Positions 47,807-59,688 of a stretch of 64,000 nucleotides of DNA are shown here, piece by piece. The stretch is from the NCBI RefSeq assembly GCF_028282165.1, contig NZ_JANQIM010000009.1, positions 1 to 64,000 on the forward strand, written 5' to 3'. The first letter of the stretch is position 1. Every line of letters starts with the position of its first letter. The stretch is from Winogradskyella sp. GTDB taxonomy: Bacteria > Bacteroidota > Bacteroidia > Flavobacteriales > Flavobacteriaceae. A model generated the notes under the pieces. It was not told where the DNA came from, did not search any database, and saw nothing but the letters and a program-made list of their open reading frames with translations. The translations under genes and the position numbers were made by a program.

Positions 47807-50161
47807 TTATTTCTTAACGAACTTTCGTCTTATACTTTTTCCATTAGATTCTATTTTTAAGAAATAGACACCTCCTTGTAGGCCTGAAACATCAATTTCA
47901 TTATTGCTTAATTCTTGATTATACACGCGCTTACCTGTAATATCAAAAACAGTAGCTATTTTTTCTGTTAAGTCTGTAGACGTTTTAATGATTAATACAT
48001 CATTCACAGGATTAGGATAAACATACAAATTAGTTAATGTTTCGTCCTCAAGACTTAATGGTGCACTGCCTTCTATAATATTATGAGTTGTGTTAATTGT
48101 GGGGTTGGTAATCTCGTCGATTATACCCGAAGGCCAATAGACGGTAATCTTAGAAATTGACGCGTCAGAACCAATGCCAAAATGGGTATTAAGCGAACTC
48201 ATAAACTCAAAACCTTCGCCACTTCTTACATCTCGTATTTGCGTACCAGAAGGTGTTGTGAGTACAACTCTTGCGCCAATACCGTTTATGTTACTATGGT
48301 TATCCATGATATGTCCCATTCCAGAGGTGTTTATCTTAACCCAATTATTAGTGTTGCCTTGATTGTAATATCTGACTTCATCATAATAAGCATCAATAAA
48401 ACCATCATTATTTAAATCACCAAAACTTCCATTTTTATAATCGATTTGGTTAGGATCTGCATCTTCAAAAGTCATGTCTCCCTTACCATACATAATAGAA
48501 CCATTACTAATAATATCGATATTTCCATCATTGTCAATATCATAAGCGGTATTCTCCCAGCCTGTTGGAGCTGAAATTCCAGCACCTGAGGTAACATCAG
48601 TAAAAATATAATCGTTATTTGGATTACCATCATCTGAAAAACCACTATTTTCCATTAATTTGTGTGTGCCCGAACTAGCACCAACAAATACATCCATGTC
48701 ACCATCATTATCAAAATCTCCCCAAGCAGATGACCATGTTTGCATGGGATCGGCTAGCCCAATAATAGCTGCATTTTCGGTAAAAGTACCATCCCCGTTA
48801 TTTGTATACATAATGTTAGTTCTACGCGCATCAGAACCACCACATTTTGCAACGAATAGGTCCATATTTCTATCATTATTATAATCTATCCATATGGAGC
48901 CATAGTCACCACCTGAAGGGAAATTACCGAGTTCATAGGGTGCTCCAGGTGTAATATCAGACTGATAAAAATCAAAATTACCAGTACCATCATTAATAAA
49001 ATATACATTTGGAGCTATATCGTGACATACAAAAGCATCTAAGTCGCCATCGTTATTAAGATCTATAAAATTAGAACGCTGTGAAAATATGGACGGTTCA
49101 GATTGTTGAGTAAAACTCTGACCGTCATTACTAGCTTGCATAAAGGTTACACCACTACCAGACCCATATAACAGGTCTGTTTTCCCATTGGCATCAAAAT
49201 CAGCGGCAGCAATACTCCAGCCTGGTAAATAATCGGCATCGGGAGTTGTAATATTGATATCAGTAAATGAACCATCTGGATTTTGCTGCAGAATATTTAC
49301 ATTAGTTGCAGTAACACCAACAATATCGTCTAGAAAATCACCATTCATATCAACAATTGCAGTAGCATAAAAGCTACTTGTATTTAATGATATAGCTTGT
49401 TGAACAAAATTTATTCTTGAAACCACCTGTGTAGTAAATGTGAAAGGTCCCGAGAAATTGGATGTTTCTCCAGTACAGACCGACTGAACATAAAAGTCAT
49501 AACTGGTATTCGGTGTAAGACTAGATAAATTATGATTTGTACTGGTAATGCCATCAACTGTATTTCCAGAGCCAAGAGAGAATCCTGTTGTTCCCCATTC
49601 TAAGTTCCACTCTATGGCTGTACCATTTTCTACCCATTGTAAAATCGCAGAGGTATCTGCTAAGCTGTCAACTGACAGGTTTATAGGGTTGGGGCATGTA
49701 GAAGTTTCAAAAAGTGTAACTTCAATATTTGACCAATTAGCATCAGATCCGTTAAAACTTTGATTGAGAACCAAATCAATATAACCGTCAGAAGTCGGAT
49801 CATAAACACCAGCCATATTACCAGAAAAAGTTAAAGTCGTATCTGCACCCGAGCCTAGTCCGCCAGATGTAGGGGGATTTATCAAAACAGAACCAGCAGA
49901 TGTGATAAATCTTAAATCCGCTTCCGATGACCAAGGGCTACCACTGCCGGCAGTCCAGTCTACAGTTATAGAAAAAGCATTATAGGTTCCGGTTGAGGAT
50001 GCTGAAACACCAGCTGAATTGGCTACATCATTAAGATTGATGGTTACTGGCGAACCTTCTACTACATTAATGGGTCCTGCAATAGGGTTAAAAACATACT
50101 GGGCGTTACCTGCAAATGAAATGCATATTGCAACAATTAAAAGTAGAGTAATTTTTTTCAT
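47807..50161 (-). CDS. Secreted FG-GAP/VCBS protein with fibronectin III, ASPIC/UnbV-like and T9SS sorting domains
   Basis: Repeats DFDNDGDMDVFVG / DLNNDGFIDAYYD; FGIGSDASISKITVYWPSG; C-terminal YPNPVNDVLIIK...GGVYFLKIESNGKSIRRKFVKK. Confidence 0.9.
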   Translation of the reverse strand: MKKITLLLIVAICISFAGNAQYVFNPIAGPINVVEGSPVTINLNDVANSAGVSASSTGTYNAFSITVDWTAGSGSPWSSEADLRFITSAGSVLINPPTSGGLGSGADTTLTFSGNMAGVYDPTSDGYIDLVLNQSFNGSDANWSNIEVTLFETSTCPNPINLSVDSLADTSAILQWVENGTAIEWNLEWGTTGFSLGSGNTVDGITSTNHNLSSLTPNTSYDFYVQSVCTGETSNFSGPFTFTTQVVSRINFVQQAISLNTSSFYATAIVDMNGDFLDDIVGVTATNVNILQQNPDGSFTDINITTPDADYLPGWSIAAADFDANGKTDLLYGSGSGVTFMQASNDGQSFTQQSEPSIFSQRSNFIDLNNDGDLDAFVCHDIAPNVYFINDGTGNFDFYQSDITPGAPYELGNFPSGGDYGSIWIDYNNDRNMDLFVAKCGGSDARRTNIMYTNNGDGTFTENAAIIGLADPMQTWSSAWGDFDNDGDMDVFVGASSGTHKLMENSGFSDDGNPNNDYIFTDVTSGAGISAPTGWENTAYDIDNDGNIDIISNGSIMYGKGDMTFEDADPNQIDYKNGSFGDLNNDGFIDAYYDEVRYYNQGNTNNWVKINTSGMGHIMDNHSNINGIGARVVLTTPSGTQIRDVRSGEGFEFMSSLNTHFGIGSDASISKITVYWPSGIIDEITNPTINTTHNIIEGSAPLSLEDETLTNLYVYPNPVNDVLIIKTSTDLTEKIATVFDITGKRVYNQELSNNEIDVSGLQGGVYFLKIESNGKSIRRKFVKK

Positions 50162-50175
50162 ATTTTACATAGGTG

Positions 50176-51591
50176 TTAATCGCAATTATCTAGAGTATTT
50201 ATCCATTCTTCTATAAGTCTAATACCTTCATCATGGTTTATGGTTCTACCCAATAATGGCATTCTCAGAGACTCATCGGTTGTACTTATCCTGTAATGAA
50301 GTATAGATAAATCAGTATCGTTAGGCTTTACAATATAAGAATTTGGTATAAATTGAGTGTCTGGCTCAACACATACACCAATGTTTTCGAGATTTTCAGT
50401 AAGCTCAAAAGCAAATCTCATAGGTCTGTAATTACAATGACCATCGCCTGAATGACAATGTGCGCAGTTGATATCTAAATAAGAGCGCACTCGTGCTTCG
50501 AGTGGCTGGGTCTCATCATCCCAAGCTACCATTGTATCAATATTATTTGGAATTTCTGAATTTAAATAACCGAACTCTCTTAACTTATGCAACTGATTGG
50601 TCAGCTCACCGTCGTAATTATAATCTTTATTTAAGTTTTGGGGTCTTAAACCAATTGGTGTAGGGTCATCGAGCTGATTATGGCAAGTAAAACATTCTGC
50701 CCTTGACGGAATTCGGTAGTCGGTTGTATTAATGCTTCCCCCTTCTATCCAACTTATATTTACACTGCTTCCTTGATTGGTAAAAAATGCCTCAGTTTGG
50801 TCATCATTCCATACGTAATTGGCAAAATCCCATTCCGTAGCTTTTTTGTACATAATTCTAGTTTCAATGATTCTTGTAGAATTATCGGGCTGCACATCAT
50901 TATAAAAGAAATTTTTTATGAGTATGGTACCCTCGGGGAAATCTAAAGGGGAATAATCGTCAATATAATTAGCGCTAACGCCATTTGGCATCCAGATGAA
51001 ACGCTTTTTCTTTGCATAATCGGTAAATAAAGGTGTAATTAAATCATATGGAATCACTCCAAAAGTAGGATTAATATCTTTTAATTCTCCTTGAAAAAAA
51101 TTATAGGCAGAAAGTGTTTGATGAGGTATATCATCATCAAAAACAGTTACGATTGACGATGATGTAATGGTAACAGATATGTTTTCTGTAAAACAATTGT
51201 CTGAACTATCACAAATAATATATTGAAAAGAGTCTTCTCCAACCACATTTGGATGAGCTCTGTAAACCAGATAATCATCACTAGGATTATTTAGTGTGTT
51301 GTTATTCTCAATTTGTACGGACCCTAAATTTGGCGTACTGGTCGATAAAGTTCCTGTTTGAGGGATATTTGAATCGTTTGCAAGAATGAAGATATCCACT
51401 TCCGAGTTCTGAGCTATTATAGCCATATCGGCATTGGTGTCAATGGTTGGTGTTACCGTATCATCATCACTGCCACTGCAACAAAGAAGGAGCAAATGAG
51501 ATATAAAAAGCAAGTTGAGAATGTATTTTTTCTTCATACAATCACTGATACACATTAATAGAACAAATTTGTTGGGGAAAGCCCTACCCAA
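50176..51591 (-). CDS. SO2930-like diheme c-type cytochrome lipoprotein
   Basis: Two CxxCH motifs: AECFTCHNQ and INCAHCHSGDGHCNYRPMRF; lipobox LLLCCSGSDDD. Confidence 0.82.
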   Translation of the reverse strand: MGRAFPNKFVLLMCISDCMKKKYILNLLFISHLLLLCCSGSDDDTVTPTIDTNADMAIIAQNSEVDIFILANDSNIPQTGTLSTSTPNLGSVQIENNNTLNNPSDDYLVYRAHPNVVGEDSFQYIICDSSDNCFTENISVTITSSSIVTVFDDDIPHQTLSAYNFFQGELKDINPTFGVIPYDLITPLFTDYAKKKRFIWMPNGVSANYIDDYSPLDFPEGTILIKNFFYNDVQPDNSTRIIETRIMYKKATEWDFANYVWNDDQTEAFFTNQGSSVNISWIEGGSINTTDYRIPSRAECFTCHNQLDDPTPIGLRPQNLNKDYNYDGELTNQLHKLREFGYLNSEIPNNIDTMVAWDDETQPLEARVRSYLDINCAHCHSGDGHCNYRPMRFAFELTENLENIGVCVEPDTQFIPNSYIVKPNDTDLSILHYRISTTDESLRMPLLGRTINHDEGIRLIEEWINTLDNCD

Positions 51592-51662
51592 TACAAAAAT
51601 AAAATTAAATCTAATTAATTTTTATTAAATCGTTAATAATCAATAAAAAGGGGGCGACTGAC

Positions 51663-53732
51663 TTATTTGAAAACGTTATACTTTAAAAGAAAGAAACGCT
51701 TCATGATTTTAAACCTAAAATATTTATTGACCCTATAATAAAGATAAATAAGCCACATAGGCGTAAGTACTGCAATCAGCTTATTCTTCTTATAGAGTAC
51801 AGGTTTTAGTTTAACAAGATATCTAAAATATTTTTCAGGAGTCATTAAAAACCGTATAGCACTCTTTACAGGGCTCTTTATTTTTGGCGGTTGGTAGGAA
51901 ATACCTACTTGGTTGGTCCCAACATTTTGGTAGAATCCATGGCTCAAGGTATCTAAGAACTTTAGTTTCTTTGTACTTTGAAATAAACCGACCTTAAGGG
52001 CCAACCTAGACATGCTTGTTTGCATCATTTCTTCAGAATAGCACAGAGGCTCTAAATCTTTTAAAATTGCTTTATGACGATTATACATTTGCTCTTGGTG
52101 TGCTTTAATATGATTATCGTATAGCCACTTTTCTTCGGGTTTGTGATATTCTAAAGTGTAACCTTCTGCGTCTAGACTATAATCTAAAGCACTTCCGTGA
52201 TCTGCAGCCGAGAATTGTTCGTAGAGCTGCATGTTTGCCATTATAATATGATCATCATAATCTGGATAAGGCATTAAAGAGAAGTTTAATCCATAGCGTT
52301 TGGTTAATGGTTGAATATCATAGATTTCGTTGAGACCTAGATAATAACCAGTTACTGAAATTTTTTCTTCAAAAAAAGTATATATGGCTTCTTGCATGGT
52401 ACCTCCCCATCCAATATCCACAAGGTGAATTCCTCTTTCTTCTATAGCGGCGTTAAAGGAATGGATATAGGTTTCAAAGGCCTTACGACTTTGGGCTCTA
52501 TGTTTGTCATAAAAGCTAACAAAAGCCCTGTTTTGTTTTAAATTTTCAAATATTGAAGAGCTAAAAAACCCTGTAACACTTGCTTTTCCTTCAACTTTAA
52601 GTTCTTTGAGAATTTGGGCTCTAAGTTCTTCTGGACAATTAACGGCAATTAAAAAGTCTTCGGTCGAAATATTACTGTACTTTTTACTCAAAAATGTAAA
52701 AGGTTCTTCATTGATATCCTGTAAGGACATCTGAAGCGCGGCGTGTCGTGATATTTTTAGGTAGTGTGTTTTTATTTTATCATCGTCTCTAAGAGCAGTA
52801 AACTCTTGATAGGAATCAAAAAGTTTTTTGAGATACTGACCTTCACGAGATAAAAAAAACAGGTCCTTGATGTTTTTCCTTTTGGCAGTTTCAAATAAAC
52901 GCTCAACAAAAATGTGGTAGAAAATAGCATATTCGGTAAATGGTATGGCAGATCCTTTTTTACATTTTCGATATAAGGTATTAATAATGGATTTTAATCG
53001 TTTTTTGTCGTTACCAAGATTTTTACGCTTGTTTTTTCTGGTATATTTTTTATGGGGAAGAAGAAAGGCATTAAGACCGTTTTTAATAGCATTATCGTAA
53101 TCGCTCCTTAGGTTGTCTCCTATCATTATTCCCTCTTTAGGATCGATGTTTAATTCTGAGAGGATTGGTTCATAGATCGTATTGGTGTATTTACTTTTTT
53201 CTAAGGATGCCGAGGTATAAATACCATCAAACAAATCTATGATATTGTGATGCTCCAATAGCTTTTCGAATAAGCTTACGGAACCATAGAAATCCGATAT
53301 CAGATATACTTTACCTCCATTGGATTTAAAGTATTTTATGGTATCTACCACATCCTGATCCAAATATTGCACACTTGCTTCGGCTTTGGCATCAGCGTTT
53401 TCAAAAAGGGCAATAAAATCTTCTTTTGCTTCTAATGCAATTACCTCATCATTAATCAACCTTTTGCAAACTTCTTCTTTTAGTTTTTGATATGGAATTT
53501 CATCGATATCTTTCCCTAATTTCTTAACGAGGTATTTGACAGACTCTTGCCTCGTAAAATAGAGTTCGTCGATAGACACGGACAATCCCAGTTCCCTAAT
53601 CATAAATTTTGCCCAAATACGTTGAACATAATTAGGATGGACATGTCTATGTACTATTGTGTCATAATAGTCCGAGAAAAGAAATTTTATTTGCTTTTCT
53701 TTAAGCTGTTTATGAAGTTGGTCAAGTGACAA
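51663..53732 (-). CDS. Large HAD-superfamily hydrolase (COG5610-like)
   Basis: N-terminal FLFSDYYDTIVHR, VYLISDFYGS, GIMIGDNLRSDYDNAIKNG. Confidence 0.75.
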   Translation of the reverse strand: MSLDQLHKQLKEKQIKFLFSDYYDTIVHRHVHPNYVQRIWAKFMIRELGLSVSIDELYFTRQESVKYLVKKLGKDIDEIPYQKLKEEVCKRLINDEVIALEAKEDFIALFENADAKAEASVQYLDQDVVDTIKYFKSNGGKVYLISDFYGSVSLFEKLLEHHNIIDLFDGIYTSASLEKSKYTNTIYEPILSELNIDPKEGIMIGDNLRSDYDNAIKNGLNAFLLPHKKYTRKNKRKNLGNDKKRLKSIINTLYRKCKKGSAIPFTEYAIFYHIFVERLFETAKRKNIKDLFFLSREGQYLKKLFDSYQEFTALRDDDKIKTHYLKISRHAALQMSLQDINEEPFTFLSKKYSNISTEDFLIAVNCPEELRAQILKELKVEGKASVTGFFSSSIFENLKQNRAFVSFYDKHRAQSRKAFETYIHSFNAAIEERGIHLVDIGWGGTMQEAIYTFFEEKISVTGYYLGLNEIYDIQPLTKRYGLNFSLMPYPDYDDHIIMANMQLYEQFSAADHGSALDYSLDAEGYTLEYHKPEEKWLYDNHIKAHQEQMYNRHKAILKDLEPLCYSEEMMQTSMSRLALKVGLFQSTKKLKFLDTLSHGFYQNVGTNQVGISYQPPKIKSPVKSAIRFLMTPEKYFRYLVKLKPVLYKKNKLIAVLTPMWLIYLYYRVNKYFRFKIMKRFFLLKYNVFK

Positions 53733-53764
53733 AACATTGGATTTGGTTAATAGCTAAAGTTGTA

Positions 53765-55930
53765 CTATCCCTTTATTTTTTCTTTGGTTTTACTAGGCAA
53801 CACATCAAAGCCCATATTATATAATGTAAATCCAAAAATATCTGCATACTGCTCAATGGTTTTACTTACAGGTGTACCTGCACCATGGCCAGCGTCCGTT
53901 TCTATTCTTATCAGTGTAGGGTTATTGCCTACTTGCTTGCTTTGTAGTTCTGCCGCAAATTTAAAACTATGCGCAGGAACCACTCTGTCATCATGGTCGC
54001 CTGTAGTTACCATAGTAGCAGGATACTCTACACCTTCTTTTACATTATGAAGAGGCGAGTAACCTTTAAGATATTCGAACATTTCTTTGCTGTCTTCAGC
54101 AGTTCCATAGTCGTAAGCCCAACCCGCACCTGCTGTAAAAGTATGATAACGTAACATATCCAATACACCAACAGCCGGTAAGGCTACCTTCATTAAATCT
54201 GGCCTTTGGGTCATGGTAGCTCCAACTAATAAGCCACCATTAGAACCTCCTCTTATTGCTAAATAATCTGGTGAGGTATATTTGTTCTCTATTAAATATT
54301 CACCAGCTGCGATAAAATCGTCGAAGACATTTTGTTTTTTCATTTTGGTACCCGCATCGTGCCAAGCTTTACCATATTCACCGCCTCCGCGTAGATTAGC
54401 TACAGCATAGATACCGCCTTGTTCCATCCATACAGCATTTGGTATACTAAAACCTGGAGTTAACGGAATATTGAAACCACCATAACCATAAAGAATGGTG
54501 GGGTTTTTACCATTGAGCTTTATTCCTTTTTTGTAGGTGATGATCATAGGAATTTTTGTACCATCTTTAGAGGTGTAGAAAATTTGTTTGCTTTCATAAT
54601 TTTCTGGATTAAAATCAATTTTAGGTTTACGGAACAACTCTGAGGTGCCTTCAGAGATATTATATTTATAGATACTTCCAGGTGTTACATAGTTAGTAAA
54701 TGAGTAGTATAACTCCTTATCTTCTTTTTTGGCACCAAAACCATTAGCGCTACCAACGCCTGGCAATTTAATTTCTCTAACCAGCTTTCCATCATAATCA
54801 TATTGTAAAACCTTAGAAACAGCATCGACCATATACTTGGCAAAAAAGTAACCTCCTCCAGTAGATGGTGATAGTACATTTTCTGTTTCTGGGATGAAGT
54901 CTTTCCAGTTTTCCGGACTTGGGTTAGAAGCATCAACAGTGACAACTCTTCTGTTTGGTGCATCTAGATTGGTCATAATATATAGCTTAGAGCCTACATT
55001 TTCTATGATGTTAGAATCAGAATCTGTGTGCCCTAAAACCTCTACTAAAGGCGCATTAGGAACCGTTAAATCTTTAATGTATAGTTTATTACCAGAAGTT
55101 GAAACTCTCGGAGTAATGATTAAATAACGATCGTCTTCGGTAACACCTCCATAGATGTATCGGTGTTTTTCTTTTGCAGTGCCACCGTAGATTAACGCAT
55201 CCTCAGATTGCTTAGTGCCTAGTTTATGATAGTATATTTTATGCTGATCTGTTTTAGCAGATAGTTCACTGCCTTTTGGTTTGTCGTAACTAGAATAGTA
55301 AAACCCTTCATTTTTGTACCAGGACATACCACTGAATTTAATATCAACCAAAGTATCCTCTACAATTTCTTTGGTCTCTGTATTCATTACAAGAATCTTT
55401 CTCCAATCGCTACCACCTTCAGAAATAGAATATGCTAATGTTTTACCATCTTTAGAAAAACTTATACCGCCCAATGATATGGTACCATCTTCTTTAAACG
55501 TATTTGGATCTAAGAAGACCTCAGCCGTTGAAGGATCGGCATCATTTTTATATCTATAGATCACATACTGGTTTTGTAGTCCATCATTTTTGTAGAAATA
55601 GGTGTAGTCCCCTTCCTTAAATGGTGCTCCAATTTTTTCGTAATTCCAAAGTTTGGTCAAACGGTCCTTAAGTTCTTCACGGTAAGGTATATTGTCTAAA
55701 TACCCAAAAGTAACTTCGTTTTGAGATTTTACCCATGCCTCGGTTTCAGCACTTCGGTCATCTTCTAACCAACGGTAGGGATCGGCTACAGCTATATCAA
55801 AATAGGTATCTACAGTATCAACTTTTTTAGTTTCAGGATAATCTACAGTAATTGGGTTCACTTTTTTGGTTTCGTTTTTACAAGAAATAAAAATACTTAG
55901 CGCGACAATAATTAGGAGTAGTTTTTTCAT
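53765..55930 (-). CDS. Prolyl oligopeptidase family (S9A) serine peptidase lipoprotein
   Basis: [61 protein letters not shown]. Confidence 0.95.
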   Translation of the reverse strand: MKKLLLIIVALSIFISCKNETKKVNPITVDYPETKKVDTVDTYFDIAVADPYRWLEDDRSAETEAWVKSQNEVTFGYLDNIPYREELKDRLTKLWNYEKIGAPFKEGDYTYFYKNDGLQNQYVIYRYKNDADPSTAEVFLDPNTFKEDGTISLGGISFSKDGKTLAYSISEGGSDWRKILVMNTETKEIVEDTLVDIKFSGMSWYKNEGFYYSSYDKPKGSELSAKTDQHKIYYHKLGTKQSEDALIYGGTAKEKHRYIYGGVTEDDRYLIITPRVSTSGNKLYIKDLTVPNAPLVEVLGHTDSDSNIIENVGSKLYIMTNLDAPNRRVVTVDASNPSPENWKDFIPETENVLSPSTGGGYFFAKYMVDAVSKVLQYDYDGKLVREIKLPGVGSANGFGAKKEDKELYYSFTNYVTPGSIYKYNISEGTSELFRKPKIDFNPENYESKQIFYTSKDGTKIPMIITYKKGIKLNGKNPTILYGYGGFNIPLTPGFSIPNAVWMEQGGIYAVANLRGGGEYGKAWHDAGTKMKKQNVFDDFIAAGEYLIENKYTSPDYLAIRGGSNGGLLVGATMTQRPDLMKVALPAVGVLDMLRYHTFTAGAGWAYDYGTAEDSKEMFEYLKGYSPLHNVKEGVEYPATMVTTGDHDDRVVPAHSFKFAAELQSKQVGNNPTLIRIETDAGHGAGTPVSKTIEQYADIFGFTLYNMGFDVLPSKTKEKIKG

Positions 55931-56115
55931 AATTAGGTTTTTTGAAAGACAGCAACGTTAAATCCAAAGATAAGTATTAAACAAATCTGATGACATTAAA
56001 AATGTATTAAAACTTAAGGCAAATTGGGACAGCAATATAAATAGAAATTTTGCTGGAAAATTAATTATTTAGTTGAAATACAAAAAATTACCGCTATTTA
56101 GAAACCTCTTAAATA

Positions 56116-57105
56116 CTACACCAAAGCTTCATTTACCAGAAACTCAGCAATTTGAATGGTGTTTGTAGCTGCACCTTTTCTAAGATTATCACTAACAATC
56201 CAGAGATTAAGCGTATTTGGTTGAGAACCATCCCTTCTAATCCTTCCTACAAAAACGTCGTCCTTACCATTAGCGTACATTGGCATTGGATATACATTAA
56301 CATCGAGATTATCTTGTACGGTAACACCATCGGTCTCACTTAGAATTTTGCGAACCTCGCTAATATCAAAGTCATTTTCAAACTCAACATTTACCGCTTC
56401 GCTATGTCCACCAGCTGTCGGAATTCTAACGGCTGTAGCAGTCACCGCAATGGTTTTGTCGTCGAGGATTTTTTGGGTTTCCCTTACCAGTTTCATTTCT
56501 TCTTTTGTATAGCCGTTTTCTTCAAACACATCACAATGCGGAATGGCATTTTTATGTATTGGATAGTGGTAGGCCATATCGCCCTTTTTGCCAGCGATTT
56601 CGTTTTCCAATTGTTCCACAGCTTTTACACCAGTACCAGAAACAGACTGGTAAGTCGATACAACAATACGCTTAATTTTATATGTTTTATGAAGCGGAGC
56701 TAGTGCCATCACCATTTGAATGGTTGAACAATTGGGGTTAGCTATAATTTTATCTTCCTTAGTGAGTTGAGAGGCATTTATTTCCGGGACAACCAGTTTT
56801 TTAGACAAGTCCATTCGCCATGCTGAAGAATTGTCGATTACTGTAGTACCAATCTCTGCGAATTTTGGTGCCCATTCTAATGAAGTACTGCCACCTGCAG
56901 AAAACAATGCTATATCAGGACGTTTTTCAATAGCGGTCGGGATACTTATCACTTCAAGTTCTTTACCTTTAAAGCTTATTTTTTTGCCGACTGAACGTTC
57001 TGAAGCGACCACTAATAATTCATCTACAGGAAAATTGCGTTCCTCTAATACGTTGAGCATTACATTGCCTACCAAACCTGTTGCTCCTACTACAGCTACT
57101 CTCAT
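56116..57105 (-). CDS. asd: Aspartate-semialdehyde dehydrogenase
   Basis: MRVAVVGATGLVGNVML; NPNCSTIQMVMAL; RIPTAGGHSEAVNVE. Confidence 0.96.
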   Translation of the reverse strand: MRVAVVGATGLVGNVMLNVLEERNFPVDELLVVASERSVGKKISFKGKELEVISIPTAIEKRPDIALFSAGGSTSLEWAPKFAEIGTTVIDNSSAWRMDLSKKLVVPEINASQLTKEDKIIANPNCSTIQMVMALAPLHKTYKIKRIVVSTYQSVSGTGVKAVEQLENEIAGKKGDMAYHYPIHKNAIPHCDVFEENGYTKEEMKLVRETQKILDDKTIAVTATAVRIPTAGGHSEAVNVEFENDFDISEVRKILSETDGVTVQDNLDVNVYPMPMYANGKDDVFVGRIRRDGSQPNTLNLWIVSDNLRKGAATNTIQIAEFLVNEALV

Positions 57106-57296
57106 ATGCTAAAAAATTAAGTAAGCAAAATTAGCGGATTTGGTGAATTAATATCAAAAGATAGTTATAAAAAAATGATAAAAATTGACGCAAAAAAATA
57201 TTAATTCACCAATAACAGATTAGGAAAAGAAGAACCCAGACGTAAAGTCTGGGTTTGGTTAATATTTATGTAATGTAGCGGTGACGCTATGTTTTA

Positions 57297-57698
57297 TTAT
57301 TTTTTGAGTAGATCTCTAATCTCTGCTAAAAGCTCATTATCAGATGGTCCTGCTGATTCTTCTGGTGCTGGTTCTTCCTTCTTCTTCATTTTGTTAACAC
57401 CTTTCACGACTAGGAACATTACAAATGCCACAATGATAAAGTCAATGACATTAGTTAAAAAAGTTCCGTATTCTAACCATACTTCTCCTACCATCTCACC
57501 GGCATCATTTAGTGCACCATCTTTTAGTTTATATCTTAAGGCTTTAAAGTCTGAATCAAAAATTAGACCAATTAGTGGAGAGACAATACCTCCAGTAAAT
57601 GCAGTAACCACCTCTTTAAAAGCAGCACCCATTACAAAACCAACTGCAATGTCGACAAGATTGCCCTTCATTGCAAATTCCTTGAATTCTTTTAACAT
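57297..57698 (-). CDS. mscL: Large-conductance mechanosensitive channel
   Basis: MLKEFKEFAMKGNLVDIAVGFVMGAAFKEVVTAF. Confidence 0.97.
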   Translation of the reverse strand: MLKEFKEFAMKGNLVDIAVGFVMGAAFKEVVTAFTGGIVSPLIGLIFDSDFKALRYKLKDGALNDAGEMVGEVWLEYGTFLTNVIDFIIVAFVMFLVVKGVNKMKKKEEPAPEESAGPSDNELLAEIRDLLKK

Positions 57699-57769
57699 AA
57701 TTAGCTAGTGTTAAGATTAATAGGTCACTAAAATAACCAAAAATCTAATATGTTAAAGTTTTAAAAAAC

Positions 57770-58876
57770 TTAATTGCTAAATCTACGCTTTACACGCTGG
57801 GAAATGGCTGTAATAATTTCGTAGGAAATGGTATTAGCAGATTCCGCTAAATCTGAAGCTTTGTTAGTCGCGTCAAAAATGATGACCTCATCTCCTTCGC
57901 TGCAATCTATATTAGTAACATTTACCATGACCATATCCATACATACATTTCCTATAATTGGTGCTTTTTTTCCATCAATGAAAACGTATCCCTTTTCGTT
58001 GCCATACTGTCTACCAATGCCATCGGCATGGCCAATGGGAATAGTAGCTGTTTTTTCAGATCCTTTAGCGGTATAAGCTCTATTGTATCCTACGGTTTCT
58101 CCTTTCTCGATCTTATGGATTTGCGAAATCACGGATTTAAGACTGGCAATAGGTTTAAGGCTTTTATCCTCATCTGCTGAATTACCGAAGCCATAAAGTC
58201 CTATTCCGCAGCGTACCATATCTAAATGTGCTTTAGGATAATTTATAACACCCGAAGTATTACATAAGTGCAACCACGGTTGGTAGTCTAATTTATCTTC
58301 AAAGGTCTTTGCGGTTGTTTTAAAGCTTTCGATCTGGCGATTTGTAAATTCAACTTCATTAAGGTCTTCGCTTGCGGCCAAATGCGAAAAAATAGATTTG
58401 GCGATAATAGACGTTGTCGTTTTTAATTTTGATACAATATGGTCAACATCACTTTCCCAAAATCCCAGTCGATTTAAACCTGTATTGAACTTAATATGTA
58501 CTGGATAGTCTTTTTGTTTTTGTTCTTCAGCAACTTCTATAAACTCCTTTAAAACCTTAGCATTATAGATGCTCGGTTCTAGGCAACGCTCAATAATAGT
58601 TTCAAAATTTATGGGTTGAGGATGTAATACCAGAATTGGAGTGGTTATGCCTGCATCCCTTAGCAGTACACCTTCTTTAGTATAAGCTACGGCTAAATAA
58701 TCGACCTTTAGTAGTTCTAGGTGTTTTGCAATCTCAATGGAATCGCTGCCATAAGCAAATGCTTTAACCACGGCCAAAAACTTAGTATTTGACTGTAGTT
58801 TAGATTTTAAATAATTGAAGTTGTGGGTTAAGGCACCTAAATCAATTTCTAGAACAGTTTCATTGGCTTTTGGCAT
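57770..58876 (-). CDS. alr: Alanine racemase
   Basis: [43 protein letters not shown]. Confidence 0.94.
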   Translation of the reverse strand: MPKANETVLEIDLGALTHNFNYLKSKLQSNTKFLAVVKAFAYGSDSIEIAKHLELLKVDYLAVAYTKEGVLLRDAGITTPILVLHPQPINFETIIERCLEPSIYNAKVLKEFIEVAEEQKQKDYPVHIKFNTGLNRLGFWESDVDHIVSKLKTTTSIIAKSIFSHLAASEDLNEVEFTNRQIESFKTTAKTFEDKLDYQPWLHLCNTSGVINYPKAHLDMVRCGIGLYGFGNSADEDKSLKPIASLKSVISQIHKIEKGETVGYNRAYTAKGSEKTATIPIGHADGIGRQYGNEKGYVFIDGKKAPIIGNVCMDMVMVNVTNIDCSEGDEVIIFDATNKASDLAESANTISYEIITAISQRVKRRFSN

Positions 58877-59516
58877 CCGATTTTTTTTCTTTTGCTTTAA
58901 TCTCTTCGGCATCTTTCACCTTCATTTGCCTTACTTTATCGCGCAACATACTTTTATAGAACGCAGCTCTGCTTAAGGGCTCATATTCATCAACTTCGCC
59001 AAGCAAGACCAAATCATCACTCTTAGCTTTTCGGTAACTGTATTGTGCCAAGTTCCCCGTTTTGGTACAAATGGCGTGTACTTTGGTGACATACTCTGCA
59101 GTTGCCATAAGGTAAGGCATAGGACCAAATGGATTACCTTTAAAGTCCATATCCAGGCCAGCGACTATAACACGTACACCTTTATTGGCCAAATCGTTAC
59201 AGACCCTAACAATTTCATCATCAAAAAATTGGGCTTCATCAATACCTACAACATCGCATCCATCTGCCAAAATAGGAATGTTTGCCGCAGCGGGTACGGG
59301 AGTAGAACGAATTTCATTAGCATCGTGAGATACTACCATATCATCGTCATAACGAACATCGACAGCAGGTTTAAAAATTTCGACTTTTTGCCTGGCAAAT
59401 TGTGCGCGTTTTAATCTTCGAATGAGCTCTTCGGTTTTACCAGAGAACATCGACCCACAAATCACTTCAATCCACCCAAATTGTTCTTTATGATTTACCG
59501 TATTTTCAAGAAACAT
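58860..59516 (-). CDS. tdk: Thymidine kinase
   Basis: [36 protein letters not shown]. Confidence 0.96.
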   Translation of the reverse strand: MFLENTVNHKEQFGWIEVICGSMFSGKTEELIRRLKRAQFARQKVEIFKPAVDVRYDDDMVVSHDANEIRSTPVPAAANIPILADGCDVVGIDEAQFFDDEIVRVCNDLANKGVRVIVAGLDMDFKGNPFGPMPYLMATAEYVTKVHAICTKTGNLAQYSYRKAKSDDLVLLGEVDEYEPLSRAAFYKSMLRDKVRQMKVKDAEEIKAKEKKSDAKSQ

Positions 59517-59688
59517 TTCGTAATTTTAGCACTAAAACGTAGTAATAATTCGTTTGTATAAAGGTCAATCAAAAATATTAAAAATCAAAAGTAATTAAGA
59601 TGAAACATCTACTATTTATTTTTAAGAAAGAATAATATGGTTTAAAGATGTTCCTTGTGACTTTACTGAAACAATAAACATAAATCAC

